A DNA stretch of 64,000 bases from Rhizomys pruinosus (taxonomy: Eukaryota > Chordata > Mammalia > Rodentia > Spalacidae), in NCBI GenBank assembly GCA_009823505.1, contig VZQC01005070.1, positions 5,673,593 through 5,737,592 of the forward strand, written 5' to 3'. Positions 33,550-45,530 of this stretch are shown in pieces (positions within the stretch are counted from its first letter, which is position 1; every line of letters starts with the position of its first letter). The position numbers were made by a program, and so were the translations under genes. A model generated the notes under the pieces. It had not been told where the DNA came from. It saw only the letters and a program-made list of their open reading frames with translations, and ran no database searches.

Positions 33550-34029
33550 GGTATTGAAGTCCCCTACTATGAGTGTACTGGGGTTAGTGTGTGACTTGTG
33601 GTCCTGGAGAATTGTCTTTATAAAGTTTGGTGCACCAGAGTTTGGGGCATATATATTCATAATTGTGAAATCTTCTTGGTGAATTGTTCCTTTGATAAAA
33701 ATGTAATGGCCTTCTTTGTCTCTTCTGATTTCTTTTACTTTGAAGTCTATTTTGTTTGATATTAAAATAGCAACTCCTGCTTTCTTTTTGGTACCATTTG
33801 CTTGGCATATTTTTTTCCATCCTTTCACTTTAAGGTGGTGCCTGTCCTTGAAGTTAAGATGTGTTTCTTGTAGACAGCATATCGATGGGTTCTGTTTCCT
33901 AATCCAATCTCCTAGTCTATGACTTTTGATCAGGGAATTTAGTCCATTAATATTTAAAGTTATGACTGATAGGTTTGTGTTGCTTCCTTTTGCCTTATTA
34001 TCCATTTGCAGTTTGGGTTTAGGCTCCTT

Positions 34030-35153
34030 CTTCTGCAGTTATGCTTTTATTGATTTCTCTTTCTAGGTTCCTGGGGATGGTTGCTCCTTTCTTCTGTCCT
34101 TTGAATTGCTTCAAGTATTCTCTGAAGGGTTGGCTTTCCGCACATGTATTCCTTCAACTTGTTTATGCCATGGAAGGTTTTTCTCTCTCCTTCAACTATA
34201 ATTGACATGTTTTGCTGGGTATAGTAACCTTGGTTGGCATCTATAGTCCTTTAACACTGGGAATGCTTTGCTCCATGTTCTTCTTGCTTTCATAGTTTGC
34301 ACTGAGAAGTCAGTTGTAATTCTGATAGGTTTCCCCTCATAGGTCACTTGTCGTTTTTTCTCTTGTGGCTTTAAGAATTTTGTCTTTATTCTGGGTGTCT
34401 AGCATTTTAACCATGATGTGGCATGGAGAGTTTCTTTTCTGATTTTGTCTGTTTGGAGTTCTATGTGATTCTTGTATTTGTATCGGTTTGTCTTTTCTTG
34501 GTTTAGGGAAATTTTCATCTATTATTCTGTTGAAGATCTGATCAATACCATTCTCTTGTGATTCTTCTCCTTCCTCTATTCCTATGATGTGGAGGTTTGA
34601 ACTTTTCATAGATTCCCACAGTTCCTGGTTGTTCCACTTTTGTGTATTTTTAAATTTTTTTCACAATCTTTACTTGAGATTTTTAGTTGTTCTGTGTTAT
34701 CTTCCAGGTCTGATATTCTTTGTTCTGCTTCCTCAATTCTGATTTTGAAGCTTTTTCCATTCCTTTCCTCTTGATTGGATGAGTGTTTGATTTCCTTTTT
34801 CATTTCCTCTTCTAATTTCTTTAGTATTTCCACTTCCTTTTGGGGCTTCTCAATCTCTTCCTGTATCTCTTTGCTTCGCTGGTTGGTTTCCTTATCTTTT
34901 CAGCATGGGATCTTTTCAGTGTTTCCACTTCCTTCCGGAGTTTGTCATTCTCTCTCTCTAGGTCCTTCTTCAGTTCTTCATTCTCTTTTCTTAATTCTTT
35001 GATTTGCTCTTTATAATCGTGTACTTCTTTAAGTATGTTCACAATTGTTCTTCTAATGTCTGATTCCTGGGCCATCTCCAGGGGGATCCCACTATAGGAA
35101 TCTTCCACAGGGTTGGTAGAGCTTGGTGTGGGATTATCCTGCACCTTTCCCAT
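34030..35153 (-). pseudogene. L1 ORF1 (RNA-binding chaperone), broken
   Basis: ORF1 encodes the trimeric RNA-binding protein of the L1 particle. It starts MGKVQDNPTPS at 35153. The N-terminal part and the long charged coiled coil (KEQIKELRKENEELKKDLER and similar heptads) occupy 35153-34606 in two frames, and the RRM-like part (SSNLHIIGIEEGEESQENG) lies at 34609-34337. The C-terminal domain follows only in fragments, down to about 34030. At least three frameshifts or stops; no function. Confidence 0.9.
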
Positions 35154-35241
35154 GTTGTCTCTTCTTCGTGTTTTACCACATTTTCATTATCAATTCAACA
35201 GCTAAGAGATTCTAATAGCATTTTTAAAATGTAAACATTAT

Positions 35242-35400
35242 GGGCTGGGCATTGTAGCACACACCTTTAAATTCAGCACTGGACAGACTGAGGCAGCAGG
35301 ATCTTTGTGAGATCAAGGCCAGCATGATCTACACAGTGAGTTTGAGCCCAGAAGGTGCTACAGACTCTGCCTCAATGAAAACAAAACCTAAAAATCAATT
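35242..35400 (+). mobile_element. Old B1 SINE
   Basis: GGGCTGGGCATTGTAGCACAC head, TTTGTGAGATCAAGGCCAGC and CTACACAGTGAGTT body, A-rich tail degenerating into CAAC/TAAC repeats to 35440. Confidence 0.85.
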
Positions 35401-35499
35401 AACCAACCAACTAACTAAACAAACAAAAACCCAACCATATCTGTAGTCTTCAGTAGGTGATTTTTTATTAACTAGAATGCATTTCTATGTGTATATGGT

Positions 35500-35825
35500 G
35501 GTGATGGGTGTTAGGTGATAAAGATGCAAGCCCCCGATAAAAGACAGGCACATGAGACTTAAATCACTCCAGGAACATGATTTACTTCCATTGCCAGGGT
35601 GGGCTACCTGTTGTCACGTTGTGTAGTAGCAGGAGCAAGAGCAAAATGGCTACTGGGACCCACCCATTTATAGTCATGGGGTGGGACCTCAGGTACACGG
35701 GAAGAGGTCAGATTGACAGCCTCTGGAGGAAGTGTGTCCCTCAGAATTCTGGGAAGCCCAGATCTAACATTGAGGAGTGTGAAGTTCATCTGGATTCTTT
35801 TGATTGGCTATTGAATTTACAAACT
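35500..35825 (-). mobile_element. Possible solo LTR, class unknown
   Basis: Unique in this window. On the minus strand it has a CCAAT box (35803-35807), a TATA-like CTATAAAT (35666-35673) about 130 bp downstream, and a GC-balanced leader, an arrangement typical of LTR promoters. I could not identify TG/CA ends or a target duplication, so a single-copy promoter-like region is the alternative. Confidence 0.35.
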
Positions 35826-35839
35826 ATCTCTTTTATTCA

Positions 35840-36056
35840 TTATTATTTTTCTCTTTTATGTGTATAAGTATATTGCCTGAATATGTATAAGTGCACCTGT
35901 GCCACTCATTGCCCGTGGAAGTCAGAAGAAGGCATCATATCCCCTGGAACTGGTGTTATGGATAGTTGTTAGCTGCCACGTAGATGCTGGGAATGGAACC
36001 CTGGTCCTCTTCAAGAGCAGTCAATGGTCTTAACCACTGAGCCACCTCTCCAGGTC
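35840..36056 (-). mobile_element. Older B2/B3-like SINE
   Basis: Plus-strand ATGTGTATAAGTATATTGCC tail end, GAAGTCAGAAGAAGGCATC, CCCCTGGAACTGGTGTTATGG body and TGAGCCACCTCTCCAGG head. Minus-strand element, moderately diverged. Confidence 0.9.
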
Positions 36057-38952
36057 ACAAATTATTTATTAGGATCATAATCCTTCCTGACAGGTAACTG
36101 ATCAGCCATTAAAGAATTCATCAAAGTGGCTTAAATTTGTAGCCATGTTTCCAACTGCCTTTATTCAGGAATTCTTCCAGCCTATTCCATTCATCTAAAT
36201 AACTTTGAGTAAGTAATGCTTCTATTTATCAGTAAAGCTATTTAGAGAAAAGTGAACTATTGGCTTTATGGCTATCAAAAGCAGACTTGAGAAGAAACAG
36301 TAATTAACCAAAATATAAAAGAAACTTTTCTTTAAAAGCCTAATTCACTCATTGTGCCATAATATCATTATTTTATAGATTAAATTGTCCATAAAATATA
36401 AAGCCTTAATTATCTTAATGCTGTCATACATAGAGTGCATGCATTTCATAAAGACAATGGAGGATCCATCTTATTTAAATATAATATACAAAGGAAGGAA
36501 TCTAGCTAGCTACAATTTATTCAACCTTTTTGAGCCAAGAGAAGAAAATGGAGTTGTCCCCTTTACATGTGGAAAATCGAACAGATGACTGTAAAGAAGC
36601 CTGGATGACATCATTATTCTCTCCCAGATAAATGCCTAAGTGTTTACCACATTAATGTGCCACTGGATAAAATGCTTGTCCGGATTCAATGGAAAGATCA
36701 ATATGTAGAGAAAGCTGTGTTGCAGGCTTGGTATTTTCTTCTGAGACTGTCAGCTCCTATGAGATGAAGGTCAAACAATCCCAAAGAGAGTTTGATCTCA
36801 ACTTTCAGAACATTAATAAACACTAGTGTACAATATTCTTTTGCACATTTGTCAGACAACTAATCCTGTCTCTGTAATTTCAGAAATTATATGAATCCTG
36901 AAAGCTGGGTAGACATCAACTCACTGAACCTTTATCTTCAACTGAAATTTAATATGAATCAAACAGTATTGAAAAATGTGTCATGTTTGGTTATGATGGT
37001 TGCAATGTATCAAGGCCACTGTTCGGTTTGAGGACGTCCTTTTAATTTCATACCTGCATGGTTAAAGTCCTTTAAAGCAGAATATGTGATGAGCTTACAA
37101 AGTGTATAATTTCCTTTAACTGGAGAAGACTTTGAGGATGGGTATATTAGAAATTTTCTTATTTTCATAGTCTATATACTACCCCAGCTCCACAAGCTTC
37201 TTTCAGGTAAAGTTGTGACTTATTTTGTTTTGTTTCCATGGTGGAATTTAGTAGATACTGAAAAGAAGGCTGATGACAAACAAATAGTTGATCTTCAGTG
37301 GCATGGAGCCCAGGTGAATGTCCCACTCTGGGAATTTCAGCCTTTCCATAGTGCCAACTGTCCTACAGAGCCCTCATCTCATTAAAGGTTAATTACTTTC
37401 CTTCCAGCCTGTAGTTCCATGATTTATTATATGGGTTGTAAAGATGGTATGAACATGTACTTGGCATGGGATTGCAGACTAACCCATATTCATTATGGAA
37501 ATATAAATTCGCTGCTCTAAGACCGCTTCTATTCTGCCAATGGCAATGGAAAAATAGACTCTAAGAAAATCAAACTAAGAATTGGGGCTTCTCTCACATC
37601 CACACTCATGAGCTGAACTTGTATTGGCAGCTGGGAATGAATTTCCCAGAGCTAGTAACAGTGTTACTTCTGCTTTTACTGGAGGACAGGAGATTACCTA
37701 ATTTTATTATCCACTGTAGAAAACTTGGTTAAAGGAGCTATGAGTGTGGAAAAAAATGGTAGGGACAATTTGTCCTTTGATACCTCTGTTCAATTTATTA
37801 CTGCTATGTAATTCTTATTGGCAGTGTAGAAGGAAACAACAGGAAGTACAAGAAGTGAAAGTCTCTTCTCTGAAACTTGTTGTAGATAGTGAAATTTTCA
37901 ACTACATTTTGAATAAGAATGATTGCCCTTGTAGAGCATAGTGATTATTCAGACCCTTTATAACCATGGGAAGACAACTGAGCAATTCACATACATTAGA
38001 CATTATAAACAGATCATTCTAATCGTTTTATAATTATTGATTAACTTGGAATATCTGTCATATGAATTATTTTTATCAAGGTGCTTAAATTTAGTAAAAT
38101 AGCATAAACTTCCATTTCAAATAATTATCAGGTTAGATTAAGTCACCCCCAAATATGGCACAATATTTCTCCACCATATGCTTCAACTTGGTTAGAATGG
38201 AAGCATTCAGAGAAAAATTCTAAAGGCACTAATCTATGTTTTGGGACAGCTAATGGGAATATAGTATTCACTTTTATTGAAGTAATGGTCCAGTCAACTT
38301 GAGCTAGATGTCCCCAAAGCTATTTTTTTCATTTTCACAAATGTACTTTAACTGTTTTATAGTTTCTCAAAGTAAATATTCCCAAGACAAATAAAATATA
38401 ATATGTACTTTAGTTAAAGACAAAAATATGGAAGTATGTCTATATTGTTTAGTCAGTCAATATTTAATAATAAAAAATATTGTATTTAATAATGGAAAAT
38501 AAGCAAATTTCAGTAGGTAAATAGATTTAATAATAAATAAGCTGATCACTGGGGATACAAGCACCTAGTGGTCTGAAATCAGATTCCGGTGATCAAAGCC
38601 AAGTTATAAGTTCTAAAGCATAGTTGAATGCAGCTAGAATACTCATCCTAAAGTTCTGTTGGAACGCTGGCAAGTTCCCAAGTATTTCGACAGGACTCAG
38701 TTCTCCAAGCAGATGAGGAAAGAACAATGCACTGAGTTATTTGGCGATATTTAATTACTTGGAACCAAATATCACCTTGTATGCTTTTGAAACTTTCCTT
38801 TTCAAATGAAAAGTCCATAACTTGGGATTTATGTTTCAAACATCCCCATGGCACTGAAGTTATCAGGCAGATCATTTTGCCATAATGTCTCAAATGGAAT
38901 TATTTGTAATTAGAAGTGTGAATTATCCTTAGAGACTCTGTGCCATCTTTTC

Positions 38953-39013
38953 AGTCTCTCTCTCTGTCTCTGTCTCTGTCTCTCTCCTCTCTCTTCTCTC
39001 TTCTCTCCCTCTA
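38953..39013. repeat. (CT)n microsatellite
   Basis: CTCT/TGTCTC run on plus strand, imperfect. Confidence 0.95.
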
Positions 39014-39264
39014 ACAGATAAAATATGTAAGCAAAATCAGGTAATAAGTAATACCTCTATGTGTTTTTCACACGCAGTGAACAATGTTTTCCATTCCAAG
39101 ATTCATATATAAGTGCTATTCTGCGAAGAAAGGATTAGATATAAAAAACATAGCTAGACATTCAGTACATCCTTCTATAAAGTAAACAGAGTCCCCTGGG
39201 TTTATCAGTCAAGGATGGGCTCTTCTGTAAGATGAAGACATACAGAAGATTAGCAGGAGATAAG

Positions 39265-39334
39265 CTATATATATATATATATATTATATATATATATATT
39301 ATATATATATATTATATATATATATATATATAAT
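39265..39334. repeat. (TA)n microsatellite
   Basis: About 70 bp of TA with regular ATTATA interruptions. Confidence 0.97.
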
Positions 39335-41054
39335 TCCAAAATGTCTGTAGACAGTTTTGATAGTTTTGATTAGAATTACAAAATTGTGACCAAAAAATTG
39401 TATCTATAATAGTTGTAATCAGTGAGGGGGAAAGAAAGAAATTTTCCTAGTATAGTGATGCTATAGAGAAAACTATTAATGATGAAATTTCCAATGATAT
39501 TTTATGATGTCAGAGATGTGAAGACCCTTGTTCAAAGGGGCCTAACTTTTAAAAGGAAATTTACTTTCAACCTCATTAAAATGCCTTATATTTGTGCTTA
39601 TGTTGTGTGTGGAGAAATATATAGTTTCCAGTCCTCAAAATTATATTCCACATGAAAATTAAGATCAATAGGATATTTATATTTCTCAGTGGTAATTACA
39701 AAGCTATAAAAAGTATCTTCTAAATGAAAAAGACAGAAATAATCTGGAAGCTAATTACCAATTATAATTTGGATCATTTAAATGTCTGCCATTTCCTACT
39801 ACCTGTCATCAACCTACTGAGTTAGATGAGGACCTTAGCAACATCTAGATATTAGAGTGAGAAATAAAACAGCTCCGTGAGTCTTTGTTTCTTGGAACTA
39901 CAAAACAGGAAATGAAAACATTCATGAGAAGGGGGAAAAAAAAACCTTCCTGTTGAATAATAGGTGCATGCCATTTGAAGTAATAATAATTACTCTTTGT
40001 AGTTTGAACTTCTTCACAAATACTTTTGGTGTATTTAGGAATCAAGCACAGCTGTGGGTTTTAAACTGTGTTAAATTTTCTAGACATTCCTAAATATTAT
40101 TGCAACACATGGTACACTAATTGTAGAAGGGAAAGCTTTCCAAAAAGACACTGAACACTTGCTGTGAGATAAACGGGGTCAGATATTCTCCAAACATATC
40201 TTAATAAAAAGATGGGACCTTGTGATAAGAGATACGTTAAGCTCAAACCCAAAAATCTGTAGAGCTCAACAAAAATAGAGTATAAATTTGATTTCTTAAA
40301 GCATTTTTGACGTTAGTGATTCATAATGGGGTGTTTTGTGGAGGTTAGATACAGTTTAATTTTCTGGATATTAGGGGAACATACTGCATTGCCAGAAAAA
40401 ATGTATTCAGTATAATGATTTTACGTGGAAAGAGGAGAAAGAAGTTGTTTAAATAATAAGAGAAAAAAAAGTTTAATAAAATTCCTTCAGTTGAGAGTTC
40501 ACAGTTTAAGGACATAGAGAGATGTAAGGGATGGGTTTACAGAGTATAGACTGCTCAAGCTAAGTAACGTTCCATTCACCAAGCCATGTATCCTGACTCT
40601 GTGTCAAGCAGTAGTAGCCCATGTTTACATTAACACTGGAGCAAAAATGTTGACCAGACTGTTTACTTAAACACAAGAAAGAGCCATGTAGTCTTACAGA
40701 AATCCGAGATTAAACTGAAGCTCGCCTAAACATAACACTGGATAAAGATTAGGAATCTGTGATCCAAGCATGGCCAAATGGCTGCTATGGACTTTGATAT
40801 TAAAATTTTCTTATGAAATATAGCAACCAAGATTGGGGTATTATCATCAGCCCCCAAGAACCAGGGTTCCTTGACTCACATGCTGATTTCTAACAGTTCT
40901 GGGTGTATGGTCCTCTGCCTCTTGGAAGTTCTGTTTGCTTCTGTATATTCATGACCCTAGAAAAGTTAAAGGCATAATATCAGCATCTTTTAGTTTCAGT
41001 CATCATAGGTGTATGTTTCTCTACTCTTAGCCATCCTTGGATTCTTTGGTTATT

Positions 41055-41157
41055 TTTTTTTTAATTTTGAGACTAGTTCTCATAACTTGCTCAGCTTGTC
41101 CTACAACTCAGTGATCCTCCTTCCTTAGCCTCGGCCTGCAACCCCTGCCCAGCCCCA
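41055..41157 (-). mobile_element. Very old B1-like fragment
   Basis: Plus-strand GAGACTAGTTCTCATAACTTGC, GTCCTACAACTCAGTGATCC and CAGCCCC resemble a degraded 7SL-type SINE. Confidence 0.55.
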
Positions 41158-41727
41158 ACATTAACTATACACATATGGGGTAGTTTATAGCCCTCAACCC
41201 ATGTTTAAAACAAGGAGAAAATGTAGTCAGGAAGTTAGAAGTCAACTTAGTCTGTGAATTAATACAGCCTATGAATTAATAGGAAAGAAGATAAGATACT
41301 TTTTATAAGGTAATGCCGAATGCATCTTCCTCAGTGATGTCTGGGTTATCAGTGCTGTCTTTTAAAGCTTCTGCTATAAATAGGGTCTACATTACACTTT
41401 AAGCCACTTCTCTAGGAACCATCAAGGATTTTCTCTGGAAATGTGTGCCTCTTATCTGTAATCTCTGCTATATACCCATTCTCATGCAAGTGTGCATACA
41501 TGAGCATTTATTTCCTCTCCCTAGCTTTAGCCTGGATTCTGTCTCTAGCTACTTTATCCAATCTATCTTCTTGCTACAATATTACTTTGTTCTCTGCAAC
41601 ACAAAATCCTTACATCAAAATCTGAAACCTAGAAACCCAACTTGTGATCTAGATTATAAGAACTGATTTTATAAGAAAGCCGTCAGAAAGGTCCTATAAA
41701 GAACATGAGTATCTGTGATGCCTGTTA
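41158..41727. other. Unique sequence, no gene
   Basis: Nothing recognised; frames at 41443-41666 have no family match. Confidence 0.4.
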
Positions 41728-41873
41728 AAATGCCTTTAATCCTAGCACTCGGGAGGCAGAGGCAGGTGGATCTTTGGGAGTTCAAGGCCAGCCTGGTCTA
41801 CAGAGTGAGTTCCAGGACAGCTGGGGCTACAGGGAGACCCTGTCTCGAAAAGACCAAAAAAAAAAAAAAAAAA
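41728..41873 (+). mobile_element. B1 SINE, 5' truncated, young
   Basis: Starts inside the B1 body at ATGCCTTTAATCCTAGC and runs to GACCCTGTCTCGAAAAGACC with an 18-A tail. Retained CpGs and the pure tail indicate youth. Confidence 0.95.
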
Positions 41874-43523
41874 TTAGGTAACTGTCATTACCTGCAGGAT
41901 AACATAGTTTCTGCTTTATTTGACACAAGGATATATAGAAGTAATACAAGAATTTAAACATTTTTCCTGTAGTACATATTGGCATTTAAATTTTTCTGAT
42001 TAAATTAATTTTCTTATACAAAATAATTGCTTTAATGATGCTAATTTTATGGATGAGTATCATACTCTCTCTGATCCTGTCTTCTTCCTCCTCTAAATAG
42101 TCCTCATTTCTGTATGTATTCCATATATAGGCAGGGAATGTTTGTGTAATCTAAATTCCACATGAGAGAAAAAGAGTTATTTTGTGTTTTCTCCTGTCAA
42201 ATATATGTGTGAGATGGAATGTTAAAGTAATTTTAATTTGCATTTCTTGATAGCTAAGAATGTTGAGCTTTTTTTTTCTCAAATATTTATCGATCAAATT
42301 TATTTCTTCTTTTGAGTATGGTTTTCAATTCACTTTCTCGTTTCTTGACTGGGAGATTTGGTTTTATTATATTTAGTTTTGGAGTTTTTTATAGATTTCA
42401 GAGGTAAATCCTCTGATATTAAGTTGGCAAATATTTTCTTCCATTCTTTGCTGATTACTTCCTTTGCTGTATAGATGCTTTCTAATTTCATGCAATCCCA
42501 TTTAACAATTCATGTGATTAAGCACTGAGTTATTGGAATCCTTTACAGACATCACTTGCATAAGCCTGCATCTTGAAACACGTTCACTATGTTTTTCCTT
42601 AGTAGTTCTAGAGAGTTTTTTCTTGCATTAAACTCTTCGTTCCATTTCTGAATTGATCTTTGCACAGAGAAATGAGGATCTAATTTAATTCATCTAAACA
42701 AGGATATCTAGTTTTTTTTTCAGCATTATTAGTTGAACAGGGTTTCTCCAATGTATATTTTTGATACTTAGCAAAAATTAAATGCCCAAACAGTTGTAGT
42801 GACTCACATCTCTAATGCTAGCTCTAGGAGGATGAAACAGGTAGATCTCAGTGATTTCTGAGAACAGCTTCAGATCAGCCAGGGTTACCTGGCAAGAACC
42901 TTTCTTATTCAGGGAAGAAAAACAAGAAAAGCTGTGCTTTTGGCTATATGAGTTTATTTCGAAGTTTTCTAGTCTATTCCACTCATCCACAGGCCGGTTT
43001 TCCTGACAGTATTATGTTCTTGTTACTCTGACTCTGTAGTATAATTTGAGACCAGGGATTATGATAGTTCTAGCGTTTCCTTTTTATTTAGCACTGTTTT
43101 GGTTATTGGGGTGTTTCCTACTGTTCCTTCTAGTCCTAGGAATAATGTTGTGGGATTATTGACGGGTATTGCACTGAATATGTAGATCTCTTTTTATTAT
43201 ATTCATTTTACAATGTTAATTATGCCTATCTATGAGCATGATGAGTCTTTATTCTTGACTCGCTCTTAATTTTATACACAATGCTTTCAGTTTTTCAATA
43301 TTTAGGAAAATGTTGGATATGGGTGTGATATATATTGAGTTTATTACATCAAATTTCTTAGTTTCCTCATGGTTTTATGAAGAAAGCATGTTGAATTTCT
43401 GTCTGTGGAGATGATCATTTGATATCTGTTCTTAAGTCAATTTATATCTTGAATTACATTTTTTTGATTTGTCCATTTTGAATAATCTTTACATCCCTGG
43501 AATGAAACCAGGGGATGGTGTAT

Positions 43524-43698
43524 GTTTTTTGTTTGTTTGTTTGTTTGTTTGTTTGTCTTTTGTCTTCCTGAGACAGGGTCTCCCTGTACCCCACCTGTCC
43601 TGGAACCCACTCTGTAGACCAGGCTGGCCTTGTACTCACAAAGATCCACCTGCCTCCCAAGTGCTAAGATTAAAGGCATGTGCCACCATGCCTGGCTC
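43524..43698 (-). mobile_element. B1 SINE with (TTTG)n tail
   Basis: Minus-strand B1. On plus, a TTTG-repeat tail (43530-43557) precedes GAGACAGGGTCTCCCTGTACC; the body ends in GCATGTGCCACCATGCCTGGC. A small deletion removes part of the GGCAGAGGCAG segment. Confidence 0.94.
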
Positions 43699-44079
43699 AA
43701 TGTATGGTTTTAAAACATGTTCCTGGATGTGGTTTTCATGTATTTTATTGAGAATATTTTCATCTATATTCATCACATTTCTATTGATTTTTATGCATTT
43801 CATACAAAATATCTTAATCATTTTTTACTCCCTTCCCCACCTGAAACCTCCTCCACTGGACTACATGCATTTTCTTGCATATGTTAAGGCTTATCGAGTT
43901 AAGTTTGTGTACCTAGATGTTCCTCAGTGCACCTTCATCCATCCACTGGAGTGGATGAATGATCTTCTCCTTAGAGAAGATCAACTCTCTCTCATATAGC
44001 AGTAATCAGCTGCCAATTGTTCTTCCACCAAGTTTGGGGCCTGCTGCCCCCTTCCCCTATTTTATTTTATGCTGAAATT

Positions 44080-44580
44080 TTTTTTTTACCACTTGTCAAT
44101 TTATTTATTTATTATTTATTTATTTTTATTGATGCTTTTGTGCATTTCATACATCATTTTTCCAATAGTTCAGGCATATATATCCTTCCCTTTCCCCCCA
44201 CTCCCCCACTACCCATCCCAGATCATACATTTGCTGTAGACTTTTCTGCATCTTCTCTGTGTTTGTTTGTGTTGTTTGTTGTTTTGTTTTCATTTTTTAA
44301 ACAATAAGTGGTAATTTATGTGGACAAGCATCCTTCATGTAAAACCAATTTGCGAGCAGTTGTGCCCAAACCCACACAGCTCATGGGTCCCACCATCCAG
44401 CGGGGGGGGCTTGTATGTTCAATCAAGTTGATCAAATGAGTGTCCAGTCTATATTGTTGTAGTTTCACCATTCACCCCAATCGCAGCCCTTACATTCTAC
44501 CATGCCCCCTCTTCCGCAGATTGTTCCCTAGGCTTAGAAAAGGGGCACAGGTGGATGAGAAGCAAAACTCATTTTTTGTC
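44080..44580 (-). mobile_element. L1-tailed rodent repeat, younger copy
   Basis: Minus-strand homologue of 5740-6180. It shares TTGCTTCTCATCCACCTGTG, GGAAGAGGGGGCATGGTAG, ACTACAACAATATAGACTGG and AACCAATTTG (the last on plus), ending in an L1 3' UTR with its C-rich complement near 44196-44206 and an (ATTT)n tail at 44098-44128. Confidence 0.75.
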
Positions 44581-44589
44581 TGATTGAAT

Positions 44590-44755
44590 TTACAGAGGAG
44601 CTGTGGTTGATTCTCAGCACCCACATGGTGGCTAATAACTATCCTTAACTCCAGTTCCAGGGGATTCAATGCCTATTTCTGAGCTCTGTTGGCATTGTAT
44701 GACAGAGGAGCACTTACACATATGCAGGCAATACATTCATGCACATAAAAATAAT
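44590..44755 (+). mobile_element. Old SINE, 5' truncated
   Basis: GTTGATTCTCAGCACCCACATGGTGG, TTCCAGGGGATTCAATGCC and ACATTCATGCACATAAAAATAA are SINE parts; the head is missing. Confidence 0.82.
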
Positions 44756-45111
44756 TTAATATTTTTAAAGAGCTTCTTTGATGAGTGGTAAATGGTATAC
44801 TTGTCTGTATATATAAGTACCCATATTCAGCATACGGTAAGAAATTACATTTGTCTAGGCATATGAGAGAGGCAGGGTTTTCTTTAGAATCTATGAGCTC
44901 TCAAGCCATGTGTATTTGATTTTGTCACAGAGCCATCCATGAATTCCCTCCAATTGAAAGGGCTAGTTCTGGTTCCAGTTTCAGGGTAATACTGGCTTCA
45001 AAGGATGGGTTTGGTAGTTTTCCTTCCCATTCTATTTTATGGGAGTTTTAAGGGCTCATTTTTAAAACCTTGGTAGAGTTGGGGAGTAATGTTAATGCTG
45101 GGCTTTAAAAA

Positions 45112-45330
45112 TATTTAACATTATTTTACATGTATGAGTGTATTGCCTGAATGCATGCAAATGCACCCATAGTGTACAGTGCCTGCAATGTTCAGAACAA
45201 GGTGTCAGACCCCTTGGAACTGGAGTTACAGAAATTTGTTAGCTGCCATGTGGGTACTAGGAATCAAGTCTGAGTCCTCTGCAAGAGCAGTCAGTGTTCT
45301 TAACCATTGAGCCATCTCTCCAGTCCCAGT
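45112..45330 (-). mobile_element. Older B2/B3-like SINE
   Basis: Plus-strand CATGTATGAGTGTATTGCCTG, CCCCTTGGAACTGGAGTTACAG and AACCATTGAGCCATCTCTCCAGTCCC. Complete but diverged. Confidence 0.92.
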
Positions 45331-45354
45331 CTTGAACTTTTTTTTTTTAATTAC

Positions 45355-45530
45355 AGTATATTCCCTGGGGTCATAATTTTGATACATATGTGTTGTTTAT
45401 ATCAGCATATTTTGGAGCAATACAAAGGGGAGTGAACAACAACATAAGGACTGGGTCAAAGAACTGACTGATACAGTTAAATTCTGCCCCAAACAACAAG
45501 CCTCTGCTGAAAACATCCTTGGAAAGGCTG
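45355..45530 (+). mobile_element. L1 3' UTR fragment
   Basis: CATATTTTGGAGCAATACAA, GTGAACAACAACATAAGGACTGGG and CTGACTGATACAGTTAAATTCTGCCCC match the L1 3' UTR of 23790-23930. The G tract and tail are missing. Confidence 0.8.

Larger units (their letters stand above)
29946..34005 (-). pseudogene. L1 ORF2 (endonuclease / reverse transcriptase), broken
   Basis: ORF2 encodes the L1 endonuclease and reverse transcriptase that act in target-primed reverse transcription. It starts MDNKAKGS at 34005; residues 1-152 are open and show the endonuclease signatures N20 in NINGLN, E47 in QETH, and D149/N151 in GDFN. The frame then meets the 41-N gap. Downstream pieces are frameshifted. In the piece at 31695-32084 the catalytic FADD motif reads FPDD (codon at 31992-31994), predicted to kill the polymerase. 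The C-terminal Cys-rich motif is frameshifted near 30370. The stop is the TAG at 29946-29948. It also holds the reverse-oriented insertion 31118-31455. Non-functional. Confidence 0.92.
29586..35175 (-). mobile_element. Nearly complete L1 retrotransposon
   Basis: Continuous minus-strand L1: ORF1 (to 35153), ORF2 (34005 to 29946) and 3' UTR. Ends are marked by near-identical CCACATTTTTCATT (29572-29585) and CCACATTTTCATT (35176-35188), a likely target duplication. The 5' UTR is almost absent, so it is 5'-truncated just upstream of ORF1. Damaged by frameshifts, a 338-bp reverse-oriented insertion and a 41-N gap. The 3' UTR has a (TA)n run at 29617-29641 and a (GTT)n run at 29830-29863 (the AAC repeat of the L1 UTR expanded). 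Confidence 0.9.
36060..41050. other. Repeat-poor unique sequence, 5 kb, no gene
   Basis: The longest stretch here without a recognisable SINE or young L1; only the simple repeats at 38953 and 39265 interrupt it. Frames of up to 81 codons are scattered on both strands with no family match. Parts (for example 36400-37480) look complex enough to be conserved non-coding DNA, but this could not be tested. Confidence 0.5.
43770..44960 (-). mobile_element. L1-tailed rodent repeat in ancient L1, itself interrupted
   Basis: 3' end at 43780-44070 (GCATATGTTAAGGCTTATCGAG, GTTAAGTTTGTG) and the upstream part at 44765-44960 (GAGCTTCTTTGATGAGTGG, CATATGAGAGAGGCAGGG) are two pieces of one minus-strand element of the Lx-type family. 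They are separated by another family member (44080-44580) and a SINE. Confidence 0.55.

Noticed and set aside
33331..34005. 224-codon L1 frame drawn across the N gap
   Set aside because: Reads through 41 unknown bases; only the first 152 codons are supported.
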